Below, in pieces: positions 43,881 through 52,766 of a DNA stretch of 64,000 nt. The notes beneath the pieces were generated by a model, which worked only from the letters and a program-made list of their open reading frames with translations, made no database searches and had not been told where the DNA came from. The first letter of the stretch is position 1; the number at the start of each line of letters is the position of its first letter. Both the position numbers and the translations under genes were made by a program. The DNA is from Neoroseomonas lacus. Lineage in GTDB: Bacteria; Pseudomonadota; Alphaproteobacteria; Acetobacterales; Acetobacteraceae. The stretch covers positions 186,001-250,000 of the forward strand of contig NZ_BMKW01000006.1 of the NCBI RefSeq assembly GCF_014644535.1, in the 5' to 3' direction.

Positions 43881-44546
43881 ATGGAGTATCAGTGGGATTT
43901 CGCCGCCGTCTTCCGGCACGGCGACCTGCTGATCGAAGGCGCCAAGGGCACCTTCGCCCTGGCCGGGATGGCGATCCTCATCGCCTTCCCGATCGGGCTG
44001 CTGGTGGCGCTGATGCGGCTGTCGCGCCTGCCCGTGATCGCCTGGTTCGCGGTAATCTACACGGACCTGTTCCGCGCCTCGCCGACCATCGTGCTGATCT
44101 ATTGGTTCTACTTTGCCTTCCCGCTGCTGGTCGGTGTCGACTTCAACACCTTCACCGCCGTGTCGCTGACGCTGGGCCTGCAGACCGGCGCCTATATGGC
44201 CGAGGTGTTCCGCGGCGGCATCCAGGGCGTGAAGGCCGGACAATGGCAGGCGGCCAAGGCGCTCGGCATGGGGCTGGGCCGGACGCTGCGCTACATTATC
44301 CTGCCCCAGGCGGTGCGCCGCATGGTGCCGATCTTCTTCACCCGGCTGACCGAGCTGTTCAAGACCACCTCGCTCGCCGCCGCCATCTCCTACACCGAGA
44401 TCGTGCAGATGGCGCAGCGCACGGCGTCGGACACCTTCCGCCCGATCGAGACCTTCACCGTCGTCGCGCTGTTCTTCTTCACCGTCATCTTCACGGCGAG
44501 CCAGTTCGTGCGCTTCGCCGAGCGCCGCTTCGCGGTGCCGGAGTAG
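43881..44546 (+). CDS. Polar amino-acid ABC transporter permease (HisQ/GlnP type)
   Basis: A 221-residue permease with a first TM near 25-45 (TFALAGMAILIAFPIGLLVA) and the EAA loop AKALGMGLGRTLRYIILPQA. The HisMQ-family phrase TGAYMAEVFRGGIQGVKAGQ is intact. It lies 18 bases after the binding-protein gene. It pairs with the next permease, forming a heterodimer. Confidence 0.92.
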   Translation: MEYQWDFAAVFRHGDLLIEGAKGTFALAGMAILIAFPIGLLVALMRLSRLPVIAWFAVIYTDLFRASPTIVLIYWFYFAFPLLVGVDFNTFTAVSLTLGLQTGAYMAEVFRGGIQGVKAGQWQAAKALGMGLGRTLRYIILPQAVRRMVPIFFTRLTELFKTTSLAAAISYTEIVQMAQRTASDTFRPIETFTVVALFFFTVIFTASQFVRFAERRFAVPE

Positions 44547-44552
44547 CCGAGG

Positions 44553-45218
44553 ATGGGGCATGAATGGGACTTCGCCTTCCTGCTCGGTCAGCGCGACTTC
44601 ATCCTGCGCGGTATCCTCGGCACCTTCGGCCTCGCCATCACCTGCGTGCTCGCCGGCATGGCGCTTGGCCTGGTGTTCGCTGCGGCACGGCTGTCGCGTT
44701 TCGCGGCGCTGCGGCTGCTCGGCACCTGCTATGTCGAGTTCTTCCGCAACATCCCCGTCTTGGTGCAGATCCTGTGGTGTTACTTCGCCATCCCGATCAT
44801 CACCGGCGCGCAGCCAGGCCCCTTCGCCGCCGCCGCGACGGCGGTGTCGCTCTATGCCGGCGCCTACATGACCGAGATTTTCCGCAGCGGCATCCAGTCG
44901 GTCGAGAAGGGCCAGTGGGAAGCCGCGCGCGCCATCGGCTTCGGCTATCTCGCGCAGATGCGCTACGTGGTGTTGCCGCAGGCCATGCGGTCCATCACGC
45001 CGCCGCTCACCAACCAGGTGATGGAAGTGGTCAAGACCACCGCCATCGCCTCCACCATCGCCTATGGCGAGGTGCTGTATTCGGCGAAGGTGCTGAGCGA
45101 CCAGGAATTCCGCCCGATCGAGAGCTACACCGCGGTCGGCGTCTTCTTCATCGTCGTGCTGGCGCTGGTCAGCGCGGCATCGTCCCTGCTGGAAAGGAGG
45201 CTGCGCCGGCATGGATGA
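44553..45218 (+). CDS. Polar amino-acid ABC transporter permease (HisM/GlnP type)
   Basis: A 221-residue permease similar to the previous one, with [20 protein letters not shown] and [20 protein letters not shown] as the EAA loop. It sits six bases after its partner and overlaps the ATPase gene by eight bases. Confidence 0.92.
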   Translation: MGHEWDFAFLLGQRDFILRGILGTFGLAITCVLAGMALGLVFAAARLSRFAALRLLGTCYVEFFRNIPVLVQILWCYFAIPIITGAQPGPFAAAATAVSLYAGAYMTEIFRSGIQSVEKGQWEAARAIGFGYLAQMRYVVLPQAMRSITPPLTNQVMEVVKTTAIASTIAYGEVLYSAKVLSDQEFRPIESYTAVGVFFIVVLALVSAASSLLERRLRRHG

Positions 45219-46017
45219 AGTGCTGCGTGTCGAAAATCTGCACAAGCGTTTCGGGTTGCTGCATGTCCTGCGCGGTATCGACCTGTCGGTCCATAAGGGC
45301 GAGACCATCGTCATCCTCGGCGCCAGCGGCTCGGGCAAGAGCACGCTGCTGCGCTGCCTGAACTTCCTGGAAATGCCGAGCGAAGGCCGCATCACCATCG
45401 AAGGCCGGCTGGTCGGCCGCGAGACAGGCACGCCCGGCGTGATGTCCTACGGCACGCGCGAACTCAACGCGCTGCGCGCCCGCGTCGGCATGGTGTTCCA
45501 GCAATTCAACCTGTTCCCGCACATGACGGTCGAAGGCAATGTCATGATCGGGCCGATGAAGCTGCGCGGCATGACCGAGGAGACCGCGCGCACCCTGGCG
45601 CACGACAACCTCCGCCGCGTCGGTATCCTGGAGAAGGCGCGCGAGTATCCGGCGCGCCTGTCGGGCGGCCAGCAGCAGCGCGTCGCCATCGCCCGTGCAC
45701 TCGCCATGGAACCGACGATGATGCTGTTCGATGAAGCTACCTCCGCGCTCGACCCCGAATTGGTCGGCGAGGTGCTGCTTTCCATGCGCCGCCTCAGCGA
45801 GGAAGGCATGACCATGCTCGTGGTCACCCATGAGCTTGGCTTCGCCTACAACGTTGCCGACCGCGTCATCTTCCTAGAAGGCGGCATGGTGCACGAGGAA
45901 GGCACGCCGCAGGAGGTCCTGCAGAACCCGAAGCAGGAACGCACGCGCGAATTCCTGCGCAGCCACACCCTCTTTCGCCTGCCGGACCCCGCCCCCGAAG
46001 CGGCCGGCCATTCCTGA
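45211..46017 (+). CDS. Polar amino-acid ABC transporter ATP-binding protein (GlnQ/HisP type)
   Basis: A 268-residue ATPase with Walker [16 protein letters not shown], the GlnQ phrase [16 protein letters not shown], signature [16 protein letters not shown] and Walker [16 protein letters not shown]. It overlaps the second permease gene and is followed by the first flavoprotein after 11 bases. Confidence 0.93.
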   Translation: MDEVLRVENLHKRFGLLHVLRGIDLSVHKGETIVILGASGSGKSTLLRCLNFLEMPSEGRITIEGRLVGRETGTPGVMSYGTRELNALRARVGMVFQQFNLFPHMTVEGNVMIGPMKLRGMTEETARTLAHDNLRRVGILEKAREYPARLSGGQQQRVAIARALAMEPTMMLFDEATSALDPELVGEVLLSMRRLSEEGMTMLVVTHELGFAYNVADRVIFLEGGMVHEEGTPQEVLQNPKQERTREFLRSHTLFRLPDPAPEAAGHS

Positions 46018-46028
46018 AGGACGCGAGC

Positions 46029-47192
46029 ATGCGCCGGATCGTCATCATCGGTGGCGGCATCATGGGTTCCGCCATCGCCTACAGCCTGGCGCGCGCCGGC
46101 GCGGCGGCGGATGTCATCGTGGTGGAGCCCGACCCCACCTATGAATTCGCCGCGACGCCGCGGGCGGTGGGCGGCGTGCGCCTGCAACACGCCATCCCCG
46201 AGAATGTGCAGATGTCGCTCTATGGCGACGAGGTCTATTCGGCCTTCGACCAGCACGTCACTGGCGGCAAGGTCACTTTCGACCCGGCCTTCCAGCGCCT
46301 CGGATATCTGTTCCTGGTGCAGGGGGCGGAAGCGCTCGCTTCGCTCGAAGCCAATGTCCGCATGCAGCAATCGCTCGGCGTCGAGGTCGACGTGCTGGAC
46401 GCCGCCGAATTGCGCCGGCGCTACCCCTCCTTCAGCTTCCACGGAGTCGATGCCGGCGCGCTGTCTCCCGGCGATGGCCAGATCGACCCCAACGCCGCGC
46501 TGATGGGCTATCGCCGCGCGGCGGAAGGCCTCGGCATCACCTACCTCAAGGACCGTGTCGTCGGGCTAGACGTCGTCGGCAACAAGGTCGTTGCCGCGCG
46601 GCTCGAATCCGGCGCGAGCCTGCCGGTCGACATCGCCGTCAACACCGCGAATTGCTGGGCCGCGGATGTCTGCGCCATGATTGGCATGTCGGTGCCGATC
46701 GAGCCCATGCGCCGGCAGCAATTCCATTTCCTGACGCAGGACCCGGTGGAACCCTTCCCCGCCATGCGCCACCTGGCCGGCCTGTCGGTGCGCCGGCATG
46801 CCGGCGTCTATCTGTGCGGGCACACCAACTTCAACGAAGCCGCCGGATTCAACTGGGAACTCCAGCACGAGGTCTTCGAGGAATCGCTCTGGCCGCAACT
46901 CGCCGAACAATGCACGGCCTTCGAGACAATCAAGCCGCGCGGCGGCTGGGTCGGCCATTACGACATGAACCGCCTCGACGGGAATCCGGTGATCGACTGG
47001 TACGACAAGGTGCCGAACTTCCTGCTCTGCGCGGGCTTCTCCGGCCATGGACTGCAACACGCCCCGGCGGTCGGCCGCGCGGTGAAGGAGATGATCCTCG
47101 ATGGCGGCTTCCGTTCCATCGACCTGTCGCGCTTTTCCTGGCAGCGCATCCTCGACGGCACCCCCATCCCGGATGACGGTCCGAAGGCATGA
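46029..47192 (+). CDS. FAD-dependent oxidoreductase of the DAO family (amino-acid oxidase/dehydrogenase-like)
   Basis: A 387-residue DAO-fold protein with the FAD site VIIGGGIMGSAIAYSLARAG at the N-terminus, SPGDGQIDPNA in the middle and the C-terminal GFSGHGLQHAPAVGRAVKEM that closes the flavin pocket. Members oxidise glycine, sarcosine, D-amino acids or cyclic imino acids. Co-transcription with an amino-acid importer and a second DAO protein (ATGA overlap) points to amino-acid catabolism. Confidence 0.9.
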   Translation: MRRIVIIGGGIMGSAIAYSLARAGAAADVIVVEPDPTYEFAATPRAVGGVRLQHAIPENVQMSLYGDEVYSAFDQHVTGGKVTFDPAFQRLGYLFLVQGAEALASLEANVRMQQSLGVEVDVLDAAELRRRYPSFSFHGVDAGALSPGDGQIDPNAALMGYRRAAEGLGITYLKDRVVGLDVVGNKVVAARLESGASLPVDIAVNTANCWAADVCAMIGMSVPIEPMRRQQFHFLTQDPVEPFPAMRHLAGLSVRRHAGVYLCGHTNFNEAAGFNWELQHEVFEESLWPQLAEQCTAFETIKPRGGWVGHYDMNRLDGNPVIDWYDKVPNFLLCAGFSGHGLQHAPAVGRAVKEMILDGGFRSIDLSRFSWQRILDGTPIPDDGPKA

Positions 47193-48448
47193 ACGCCCCG
47201 GTCGTCGTCATCGGCGGCGGCTTCATCGGGCTGTGCTCCGCGCTGCAGATGCAACGGCGCGGCCTCGCTGTCACGCTGGTCGATCCGGGCGAGGCGGAAC
47301 GCGCGGCCTCCTTCGGCAATGCCGGACAATTCGCTGTTGGCGAGGTCGTACCGCTGTCCGGGCCGGATACGCTGCGCAAGGTGCCTGGCTGGCTCGCCGA
47401 CCCGCTCGGGCCGCTGGCGATACGCTGGCGCCATCTGCCGCGCCTCACGCCCTGGCTGATCCGCTTCCTGCGCGCCGGCAGGCCGGATCGGGTGGCGGCG
47501 ATCTCGGCCGCCATGGCGGCGTTGTGCGACCGCATCCATCTCGACTACCAGCCATTGCTCGACGCCGCCGGCGCGCAGGCGCTGGTGCAGCCCGGGCCGC
47601 ATCTACGCCTCTATGGCTCACGCGCGGATTTCGAGGCGGAAGGCTGGCGCTGGCAGTTGCGGGTCAAGGCCGGGCTGCGCCACGAATTGCTCGACCGCGC
47701 CGCGCTGCACGCGCTGGAACCGACCCTTGGCGAGAGCATCACCTTCGCCGTCGCCTCGCCGGACCGTAGCTCGGTGATCGAACCGCTGCGCCTGATGCGC
47801 GCGCTGGACGCCTGTTTCCGCGCCGGTGGCGGCGAGGTCGTCACCGGCAGCGTCGCCGGCTTCCGCCGCGAGGCGAACCACGTCACCGGCGCCATCCTCG
47901 CCACTGGCGACGTTGTCGCCGCGAGCCAGGTGGTGATCGCCGCGGGGGCCTGGTCGAACCGGCTCACGGCGCTACTGGGCGACCGCGTGCCGCTGGAGAG
48001 TGAGCGTGGCTATCACGTCGTGCTGCCCCAGCCCGGCGTGATGCCGCGCCACAGCATGTCGCATGTCGCGCGCGGCTTCGCGCTGCTGCCGATGGGCGAG
48101 CGGCTGCGCCTCGCGGGTACGGTGGAACTCGCAAGCCTCGAAGCGCCACCCAACTGGGACCGCGCACGCCGGCTGATCGACACTGCCCGCACCTTTTTGC
48201 CAGGCTTGCAGACCGGGGGCGCCAGCTTCTGGATGGGCCATCGCCCGAGCCTGCCGGATTCCCTGCCGATCATCGATCGCGCCTCGCAGACCGCGAATGT
48301 CATCTACGCCTTCGGCCATGGCCATATGGGCCTGTCCTGGGCGGCGACGACCGGGCGGCTGGTGGCGGACCTCGCCACCGAGACACCGGGCAATCTCGAC
48401 ACCACGCCCTTCCGCCTGGCGCGCTTCGCTGGACCAGCCTGGGCATGA
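47189..48448 (+). CDS. FAD-dependent oxidoreductase, DadA-like (D-amino-acid dehydrogenase family)
   Basis: A 419-residue protein with VVIGGGFIGLCSALQMQRRG at the N-terminus and AASFGNAGQFAVGEVVPLSG, the DadA-type second motif. The C-terminus has MGHRPSLPDSLPIID and GHGHMGLSWAATTGRLVADL. DadA oxidises D-amino acids to keto acids and passes electrons to the respiratory chain. It overlaps the preceding DAO gene. The pair of DAO enzymes resembles D-hydroxyproline or D-amino-acid degradation operons. Confidence 0.9.
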   Translation: MNAPVVVIGGGFIGLCSALQMQRRGLAVTLVDPGEAERAASFGNAGQFAVGEVVPLSGPDTLRKVPGWLADPLGPLAIRWRHLPRLTPWLIRFLRAGRPDRVAAISAAMAALCDRIHLDYQPLLDAAGAQALVQPGPHLRLYGSRADFEAEGWRWQLRVKAGLRHELLDRAALHALEPTLGESITFAVASPDRSSVIEPLRLMRALDACFRAGGGEVVTGSVAGFRREANHVTGAILATGDVVAASQVVIAAGAWSNRLTALLGDRVPLESERGYHVVLPQPGVMPRHSMSHVARGFALLPMGERLRLAGTVELASLEAPPNWDRARRLIDTARTFLPGLQTGGASFWMGHRPSLPDSLPIIDRASQTANVIYAFGHGHMGLSWAATTGRLVADLATETPGNLDTTPFRLARFAGPAWA

Positions 48449-48467
48449 CAAGCACACCGGAGGTTCC

Positions 48468-49367
48468 ATGAAGGGCAGCCAGGATTTCGCCGCCGACCCG
48501 CGCAATGCGACGGTGAAGGTCTATGTCAGCGGCGCGCTGGTGCCGCGCGACGAGGCGCGCGTGTCGGTCTTCGATGCCGGCTTCGTGCTCGGCGACGGCG
48601 TGTGGGAAGGCATGCGGCTGCACAAGGGCCGGCTGGTCTTCCTCGATCTGCACCTCGACCGGTTGTTCGACGGCGCGCGGGCGATCGACCTCGACATCGG
48701 CATGACGCGCGAGGCATTGGTGGCGGCGTTGTGGGAGACGCTGCGCGCCAACGGCATGGAGGATGGCGTCCATATCCGCCTGATGGTGACACGCGGGTTG
48801 AAGAAGACGCCGAACCAGGACCCGCGCCAGACCATCGGCCGCGCGACGGTGGTGATCGTCGCCGAATGGAAGCTGCCGAGCCCGGCCATCGTGACGACCG
48901 GGCTGTCGCTGTTCACCTCCAGCATCCGTTGTTCGCCGGCGGACATGTTCGACATGCGGCTGAATTCGCACAGCCGGCTCAACCTCATCATCGCGCTGAA
49001 CCAGGCGATCAAGGCGGGCGCGGACGAGGCGCTGATGCTCGACCCGCACGGCTTTGTCTCCTCCTGCAATGCGACGAACTTCTTCTTCGTGCGCGGCGGC
49101 GAAGTGTGGACCTCGAGCGGTGACTATTGCTTCCGCGGCGTCACGCGCGGGCATGTCATCGCACTGTGCCGGGAGAACGGCATTCCGCTGCGGCAGGCGA
49201 ATTTCGCGCTGATGGACGTCTATGGCGCTGAGGAGGCTTTCGTCACCGGCACTTTCGGCGGGCTGACACCGGTGCGGGCGATCGACGGCCGCGTCCTTCC
49301 CGCCGCGCCACCCGGGCCGATGACGCTGCGGCTGCGGTCGCTCTATGAGGCGTTGAAGGACCGCTGA
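48468..49367 (+). CDS. Class IV aminotransferase homologue without the PLP-binding lysine
   Basis: A 299-residue fold type IV protein related to D-amino-acid and branched-chain aminotransferases (PF01063). It has VSVFDAGFVLGDGVWEGMRL at the start, AGADEALMLDPHGFVSSCNA and NFFFV later. The Schiff-base lysine normally stands 21 residues before the Glu of the ADEAL motif. Here that position is Asn166 (codon AAT, 48963-48965) in RLNSHSRLNL. Neighbouring Arg170 is the nearest basic residue. The fold is otherwise intact, and no frameshift is seen. It may have a non-transaminase role. The ATG at 48468 follows CGGAGG. Confidence 0.88.
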   Translation: MKGSQDFAADPRNATVKVYVSGALVPRDEARVSVFDAGFVLGDGVWEGMRLHKGRLVFLDLHLDRLFDGARAIDLDIGMTREALVAALWETLRANGMEDGVHIRLMVTRGLKKTPNQDPRQTIGRATVVIVAEWKLPSPAIVTTGLSLFTSSIRCSPADMFDMRLNSHSRLNLIIALNQAIKAGADEALMLDPHGFVSSCNATNFFFVRGGEVWTSSGDYCFRGVTRGHVIALCRENGIPLRQANFALMDVYGAEEAFVTGTFGGLTPVRAIDGRVLPAAPPGPMTLRLRSLYEALKDR

Positions 49368-49380
49368 GCGGGCCGCGCCG

Positions 49381-49956
49381 TTACGTGCGGCGCTTCCATT
49401 GAGCGCGGACGGCACGGATGCGGGCGACCAGGCCGGGGCCGTCGCCGAAGATCCAGCGCCGTGCTGTCGCGGCGAGGTCGCGCGCCGCCAACTTGGCCCG
49501 CTGCACCGTCCGGCGCGCCGCCTGCCAACTGGGTGAGGCGTCGAGATAGGCGTGGGCGCGTGCCAGCAGGGCAACCACGACGTTCCGCATCCGGGCGAAG
49601 ATGGCGATCTGCATCAGCTTCGGTTCCGCCACGGTATAGAGATGCGCCGACAGCGCGGTGCCGACGAACTTCGCCGAGAGCAGCAGCACCACGCCCTTGA
49701 TCGGGTGCCCGCCGCCGATCAGCCAGACCGCCGCGAGCTTCAGCGGGATCAGCCCGAGCAGCGGGATCAGGAACAGCAACAGGACGAGGCGCGGATCAAG
49801 CCGCAACACGAGCCGTTCCAGCCCGGCGAAGATTGGCAGCCGGGCGATCTGGGCGCCGAGCAGGCCGGCCCAGTGCCATATGGTTTCCTCCAGCACCACC
49901 CAGAGGAAGGCGAGCAGGAGCAGTGGCGCGCGCAGGATACGGCGGAGGTGGAGCAT
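49381..49956 (-). CDS. Membrane protein of unknown function
   Basis: A 191-residue protein not assigned to a family. It has hydrophobic segments at about residues 10-40 (LLLLAFLWVVLEETIWHWAG), 55-80 (LVLLLFLIPLLGLIPLKLAA) and 83-105. A basic C-terminal half rich in Arg and Ala (RRTVQRAKLAARDLAATARR) is probably cytoplasmic. The gene converges on the aminotransferase homologue and lies downstream of opgH on the same strand. The function is unknown. Confidence 0.75.
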   Translation of the reverse strand: MLHLRRILRAPLLLLAFLWVVLEETIWHWAGLLGAQIARLPIFAGLERLVLRLDPRLVLLLFLIPLLGLIPLKLAAVWLIGGGHPIKGVVLLLSAKFVGTALSAHLYTVAEPKLMQIAIFARMRNVVVALLARAHAYLDASPSWQAARRTVQRAKLAARDLAATARRWIFGDGPGLVARIRAVRAQWKRRT

Positions 49957-50050
49957 GACCGGCAGAATAGCAGGCTGGGCAATCGGCCGGTCTTCGATTT
50001 CGCAGGAATCGCCCGAAGGCGCAGTAACCTCCGCGTCCGCCGGGCTGCTC

Positions 50051-50067
50051 GAGGGGCAGCGCCCCTC
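50051..50067. terminator. GAGGGGC/GCCCCTC hairpin after opgH
   Basis: A perfect 7-bp stem, GAGGGGC (50051-50057) and GCCCCTC (50061-50067), with a three-base loop, lies seven bases past the opgH stop. The same GGGGC/GCCCC core recurs at 53282-53300, suggesting a dispersed terminator-like repeat family. Confidence 0.6.
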
Positions 50068-50073
50068 AACCTT

Positions 50074-51738
50074 CTACCGCCCGCCCAACCGTTCCTCCGG
50101 CATGGCGCAGATCTCCTCCCGCCGCAGCCAGGAGGAGAACCGGGCATCCGCGGTCACGACCGCGAAGGGGATCGCGAACAGCAGCGACACCAGCACTGGC
50201 AACGCCAGCAGCAGCGCCAATGGCGAGGCCACCGCGAAGGCCAGGCCCAGCACCAGGCCGGCCAGCGTCGGCGGCCAGAATTGCCGCGCCGCATCGGCCC
50301 AGGAGACGCCGCGATCGGCGCGGTTCTGCGGCACCCAGCCGACCTTGAGGCCGAACGGCAAGGCGAGCAGAAACAGCGCCTGCGCCATCAGCCGGGCCGG
50401 TTCCATCAGCGTGGTGAAGCCGATCTCGGCGGCGGCGCCGCGCAGCACGTCGTCGCGGCCGCCATAGGCTTCGGCGAGGGTGGGCTTGAGCAGCAACTCG
50501 GCATAGCCGGCGAGCTTCGGCGCGTAATGGCATACCCAGCCGACGAACAGCAGCAACAGCAGCCAGCCGGTCGGCGTGGCGCCGCCGCCGGTCAGCGCGT
50601 TCAGCGCTGCGAAGACCAGGATGGCGCACCACAGCGGCGCGCCGATGAACAGCAGCATGGCCTGCAGCAATTGCCAGCGCGCCATCGGCGTCTGGCCGGG
50701 CAGGCGCAGCAGCGCGAGGTACTGCATGTTGCCGCCGGCCCATCGCAGGTCGCGGGTGACGAAATCGCCGAAGGTCGGCGGATTGCCCTCACGGCTGCCG
50801 GTGTCGTCGGGCAGCACGCGCACCTTCCATCCCGCCGCGGTCAGGCGGGTGGCCTCGACCTGGTCGTGGGACAGGATGCGCGACCCGTCCGGCAGCGGGG
50901 CGAGCCGGCCATGCTCGCGAAACAGCGCGATGCGGATGACCGCGTTGTGACCCCAATAGGGGCCCTCATCGCCCTGCCACCAGGCCTGGCCGATCGCCCA
51001 TGTGCGCATGCCCTGGCGCATGCCGAACTGGAACAGGCGCGGGAAGGCGGCGGTGGCCGGCCGGCCATGGATGAGTTGCTGGACGATGGCGAGTTTCGGG
51101 TCGGCTTCGAGGATGGCGACGAGGCGAAGGACCGCCTCCGGCGTCATCTCGGAATCGGCGTCGAGACAGAGGAAATGGTCGAGCCCCTCGGCATGATGGT
51201 CGAGGAAATCCATCACATTGCCGGCCTTGAAGCCGTCATTGGCGGCGCGGCGGCGGTAGTTCGTGTCGGTGCGGCCCTCGACGAAGGCGCGGATGGCGGC
51301 TTCCTCGGCCTCGGCGGCCGGGCCGGCCGGGGTGTCGGAGAGCACCCATAGGGCGAAGCGGCCGGCCATGCCGCGCGCGGCCAGCCCATCCATCAGCCGC
51401 GCCAGGGGCGGCAGGACGGTGGCCATGTCCTCGTTGCGGATACAGATGGCGATGGCGGTGCGGCCCTGCGGCGGGCCTTGGCGGGCGGCGCGGGCCTGCG
51501 GCAGCACGGCGGCGACAGGGTCCTTCGCAACGAGCAGAATGGCCAGGCCGACCAGGGCGTTGGCCGCCGACAGCGCGCTCCAGGGCATGGTGCCGAGGAA
51601 GCAGAGCAGGATCAGCGCTTCCCAGACCGTCCAGCCGCCCGGCGCCAGCACGGCGACGGCCAAGCGCAGCAGCCCGGCCATGAGGGCCAGGGCCAGTAGC
51701 ACGAACAGGATGCGGCGGTGCAGGATCGGTTCAGTCAC
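50074..51738 (-). CDS. opgH: Glucans biosynthesis glucosyltransferase (OpgH/MdoH-like)
   Basis: A 554-residue membrane GT2 enzyme that makes the beta-glucan backbone of osmoregulated periplasmic glucans from UDP-glucose. It shows AIAICIRNEDMATVLPPLA, DADSEMTP (the DxD motif), GPYWGHNAVIR, LSHDQVEATRL and the product-binding RDLRWAGGN. TM helices occur near residues 10-60 and from about 345 to 520. It is shorter than E. coli OpgH, lacking most of the N-terminal cytoplasmic extension. The start is a GTG at 51738. No opgG is next to it. Confidence 0.92.
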   Translation of the reverse strand: MTEPILHRRILFVLLALALMAGLLRLAVAVLAPGGWTVWEALILLCFLGTMPWSALSAANALVGLAILLVAKDPVAAVLPQARAARQGPPQGRTAIAICIRNEDMATVLPPLARLMDGLAARGMAGRFALWVLSDTPAGPAAEAEEAAIRAFVEGRTDTNYRRRAANDGFKAGNVMDFLDHHAEGLDHFLCLDADSEMTPEAVLRLVAILEADPKLAIVQQLIHGRPATAAFPRLFQFGMRQGMRTWAIGQAWWQGDEGPYWGHNAVIRIALFREHGRLAPLPDGSRILSHDQVEATRLTAAGWKVRVLPDDTGSREGNPPTFGDFVTRDLRWAGGNMQYLALLRLPGQTPMARWQLLQAMLLFIGAPLWCAILVFAALNALTGGGATPTGWLLLLLFVGWVCHYAPKLAGYAELLLKPTLAEAYGGRDDVLRGAAAEIGFTTLMEPARLMAQALFLLALPFGLKVGWVPQNRADRGVSWADAARQFWPPTLAGLVLGLAFAVASPLALLLALPVLVSLLFAIPFAVVTADARFSSWLRREEICAMPEERLGGR

Positions 51739-51794
51739 ACCGCCGGTCTATGCCCGGAGCGTGGCCGGAAGGCGAGGGCGCGCCGCCGCCCCGG

Positions 51795-52766
51795 TCAATC
51801 CACCTGCGCGCCGGATGCGCGGACCACCGGCGCCCATTTCGCCACCTCGTCGCGCATGAAGGCGTCGTAGGCGGTGGGGCCGAGCGGCCAGGGTTCCGCC
51901 CCGTAGTCGCGCAGACGCTGGGCGATGCCGGGGTCGTTGAGGGCGGCGACGATCTCCGCGCCGAGCCGGTGGCGAATCGCCACCGGAACGGCCGCCGGCA
52001 TGGCGATGCCGTACCAGGATGCCACATCGAAATCGGGTACGCCCTGTTCCTGCAGCGTCGGGACGTCGGGCATGGTGCTGGCGCGCTGCCCGGTGGAGAC
52101 GCCGAGCGCGCGCAGCATGCCGGCAAGCACCTGCTGGCGGGAGGCCGGCGCGTTGTCGATGTTGAACAGCACCTCCCCGTTCAGCACCGCGGCCATGGAG
52201 GGCGCGGTGCCGCGATAGGGCACGTGGGTCAGGTCCAGGCCCATGCGCATGCCGAACAAAAGCCCCCCCAGATGCGACGAGGTGCCCGAGCCGGCCGAGG
52301 AGAAATTCGCCCGCGCCGGATTGGCGCGGCAGAAGGCCACCAGTTCCTGCACCGATTTCACCGGGCCGTCGCCCTTGACGATCATGACGTTCGGCATCGC
52401 CGCGATGCGCGCCACGCCCGGCAGGTCCTTCAGCGGGTCGAAGGAGAGGCGGCGGTACAGGGTCGGCCCGATGCCGTGGGAGGCGACGTGGTTGACGTAG
52501 TAGCTGTAACCATCGGGCGCGGCGCGGGCGGTCACCTCGGCGCCGACCATGCCGCCGGCGCCTGGGCGCGGGTCGATGATGACGGGTTGGCCGAGCTTTT
52601 CGCGCAGGCGGTTCTCCATCATGCGCACGAAAATGTCCGACACGCCGCCGGCGGCACCGCCGATGACGAAGCGGATCGGCTTGTCGGGCCAGGGGGCCTG
52701 GGCGCGGACGGATGGGGCGGCGAGCAGGGCGACAGCAGCGCCGCTGAGGGCGCGACGGGTGAGCAT
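51795..52766 (-). CDS. Tripartite tricarboxylate-type substrate-binding protein (Bug/TctC family)
   Basis: A 323-residue periplasmic protein. The signal peptide MLTRRALSGAAVALLAAPSV ends near VRA-Q (residue 23). The mature part starts with WPDKPIRFVIGGAAGGVSD and contains VIIDPRPGAGGMVGAE, both hallmarks of Bug proteins. The ATG at 52766 follows CGGAGGA. No TctA/TctB membrane genes are adjacent; this family is often orphaned and amplified in proteobacteria. The ligand is likely a carboxylate. Confidence 0.92.
   Translation of the reverse strand: MLTRRALSGAAVALLAAPSVRAQAPWPDKPIRFVIGGAAGGVSDIFVRMMENRLREKLGQPVIIDPRPGAGGMVGAEVTARAAPDGYSYYVNHVASHGIGPTLYRRLSFDPLKDLPGVARIAAMPNVMIVKGDGPVKSVQELVAFCRANPARANFSSAGSGTSSHLGGLLFGMRMGLDLTHVPYRGTAPSMAAVLNGEVLFNIDNAPASRQQVLAGMLRALGVSTGQRASTMPDVPTLQEQGVPDFDVASWYGIAMPAAVPVAIRHRLGAEIVAALNDPGIAQRLRDYGAEPWPLGPTAYDAFMRDEVAKWAPVVRASGAQVD

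Noticed and set aside
42714-45431. Minus-strand open frame of 905 codons across the amino-acid importer genes
   Set aside because: It is antisense to three well-supported genes, with no start signal or recognised domain.
48963-48965. Frameshift or sequencing error as an explanation for the missing aminotransferase lysine
   Set aside because: The frame stays in register with conserved blocks on both sides of Asn166, so a local indel is unlikely; a point error cannot be excluded without reads.
49375-49393. GCGCCG/CGGCGC hairpin between the convergent aminotransferase and membrane-protein genes
   Set aside because: Only a 6-bp stem that overlaps a stop codon, common by chance at this base composition.
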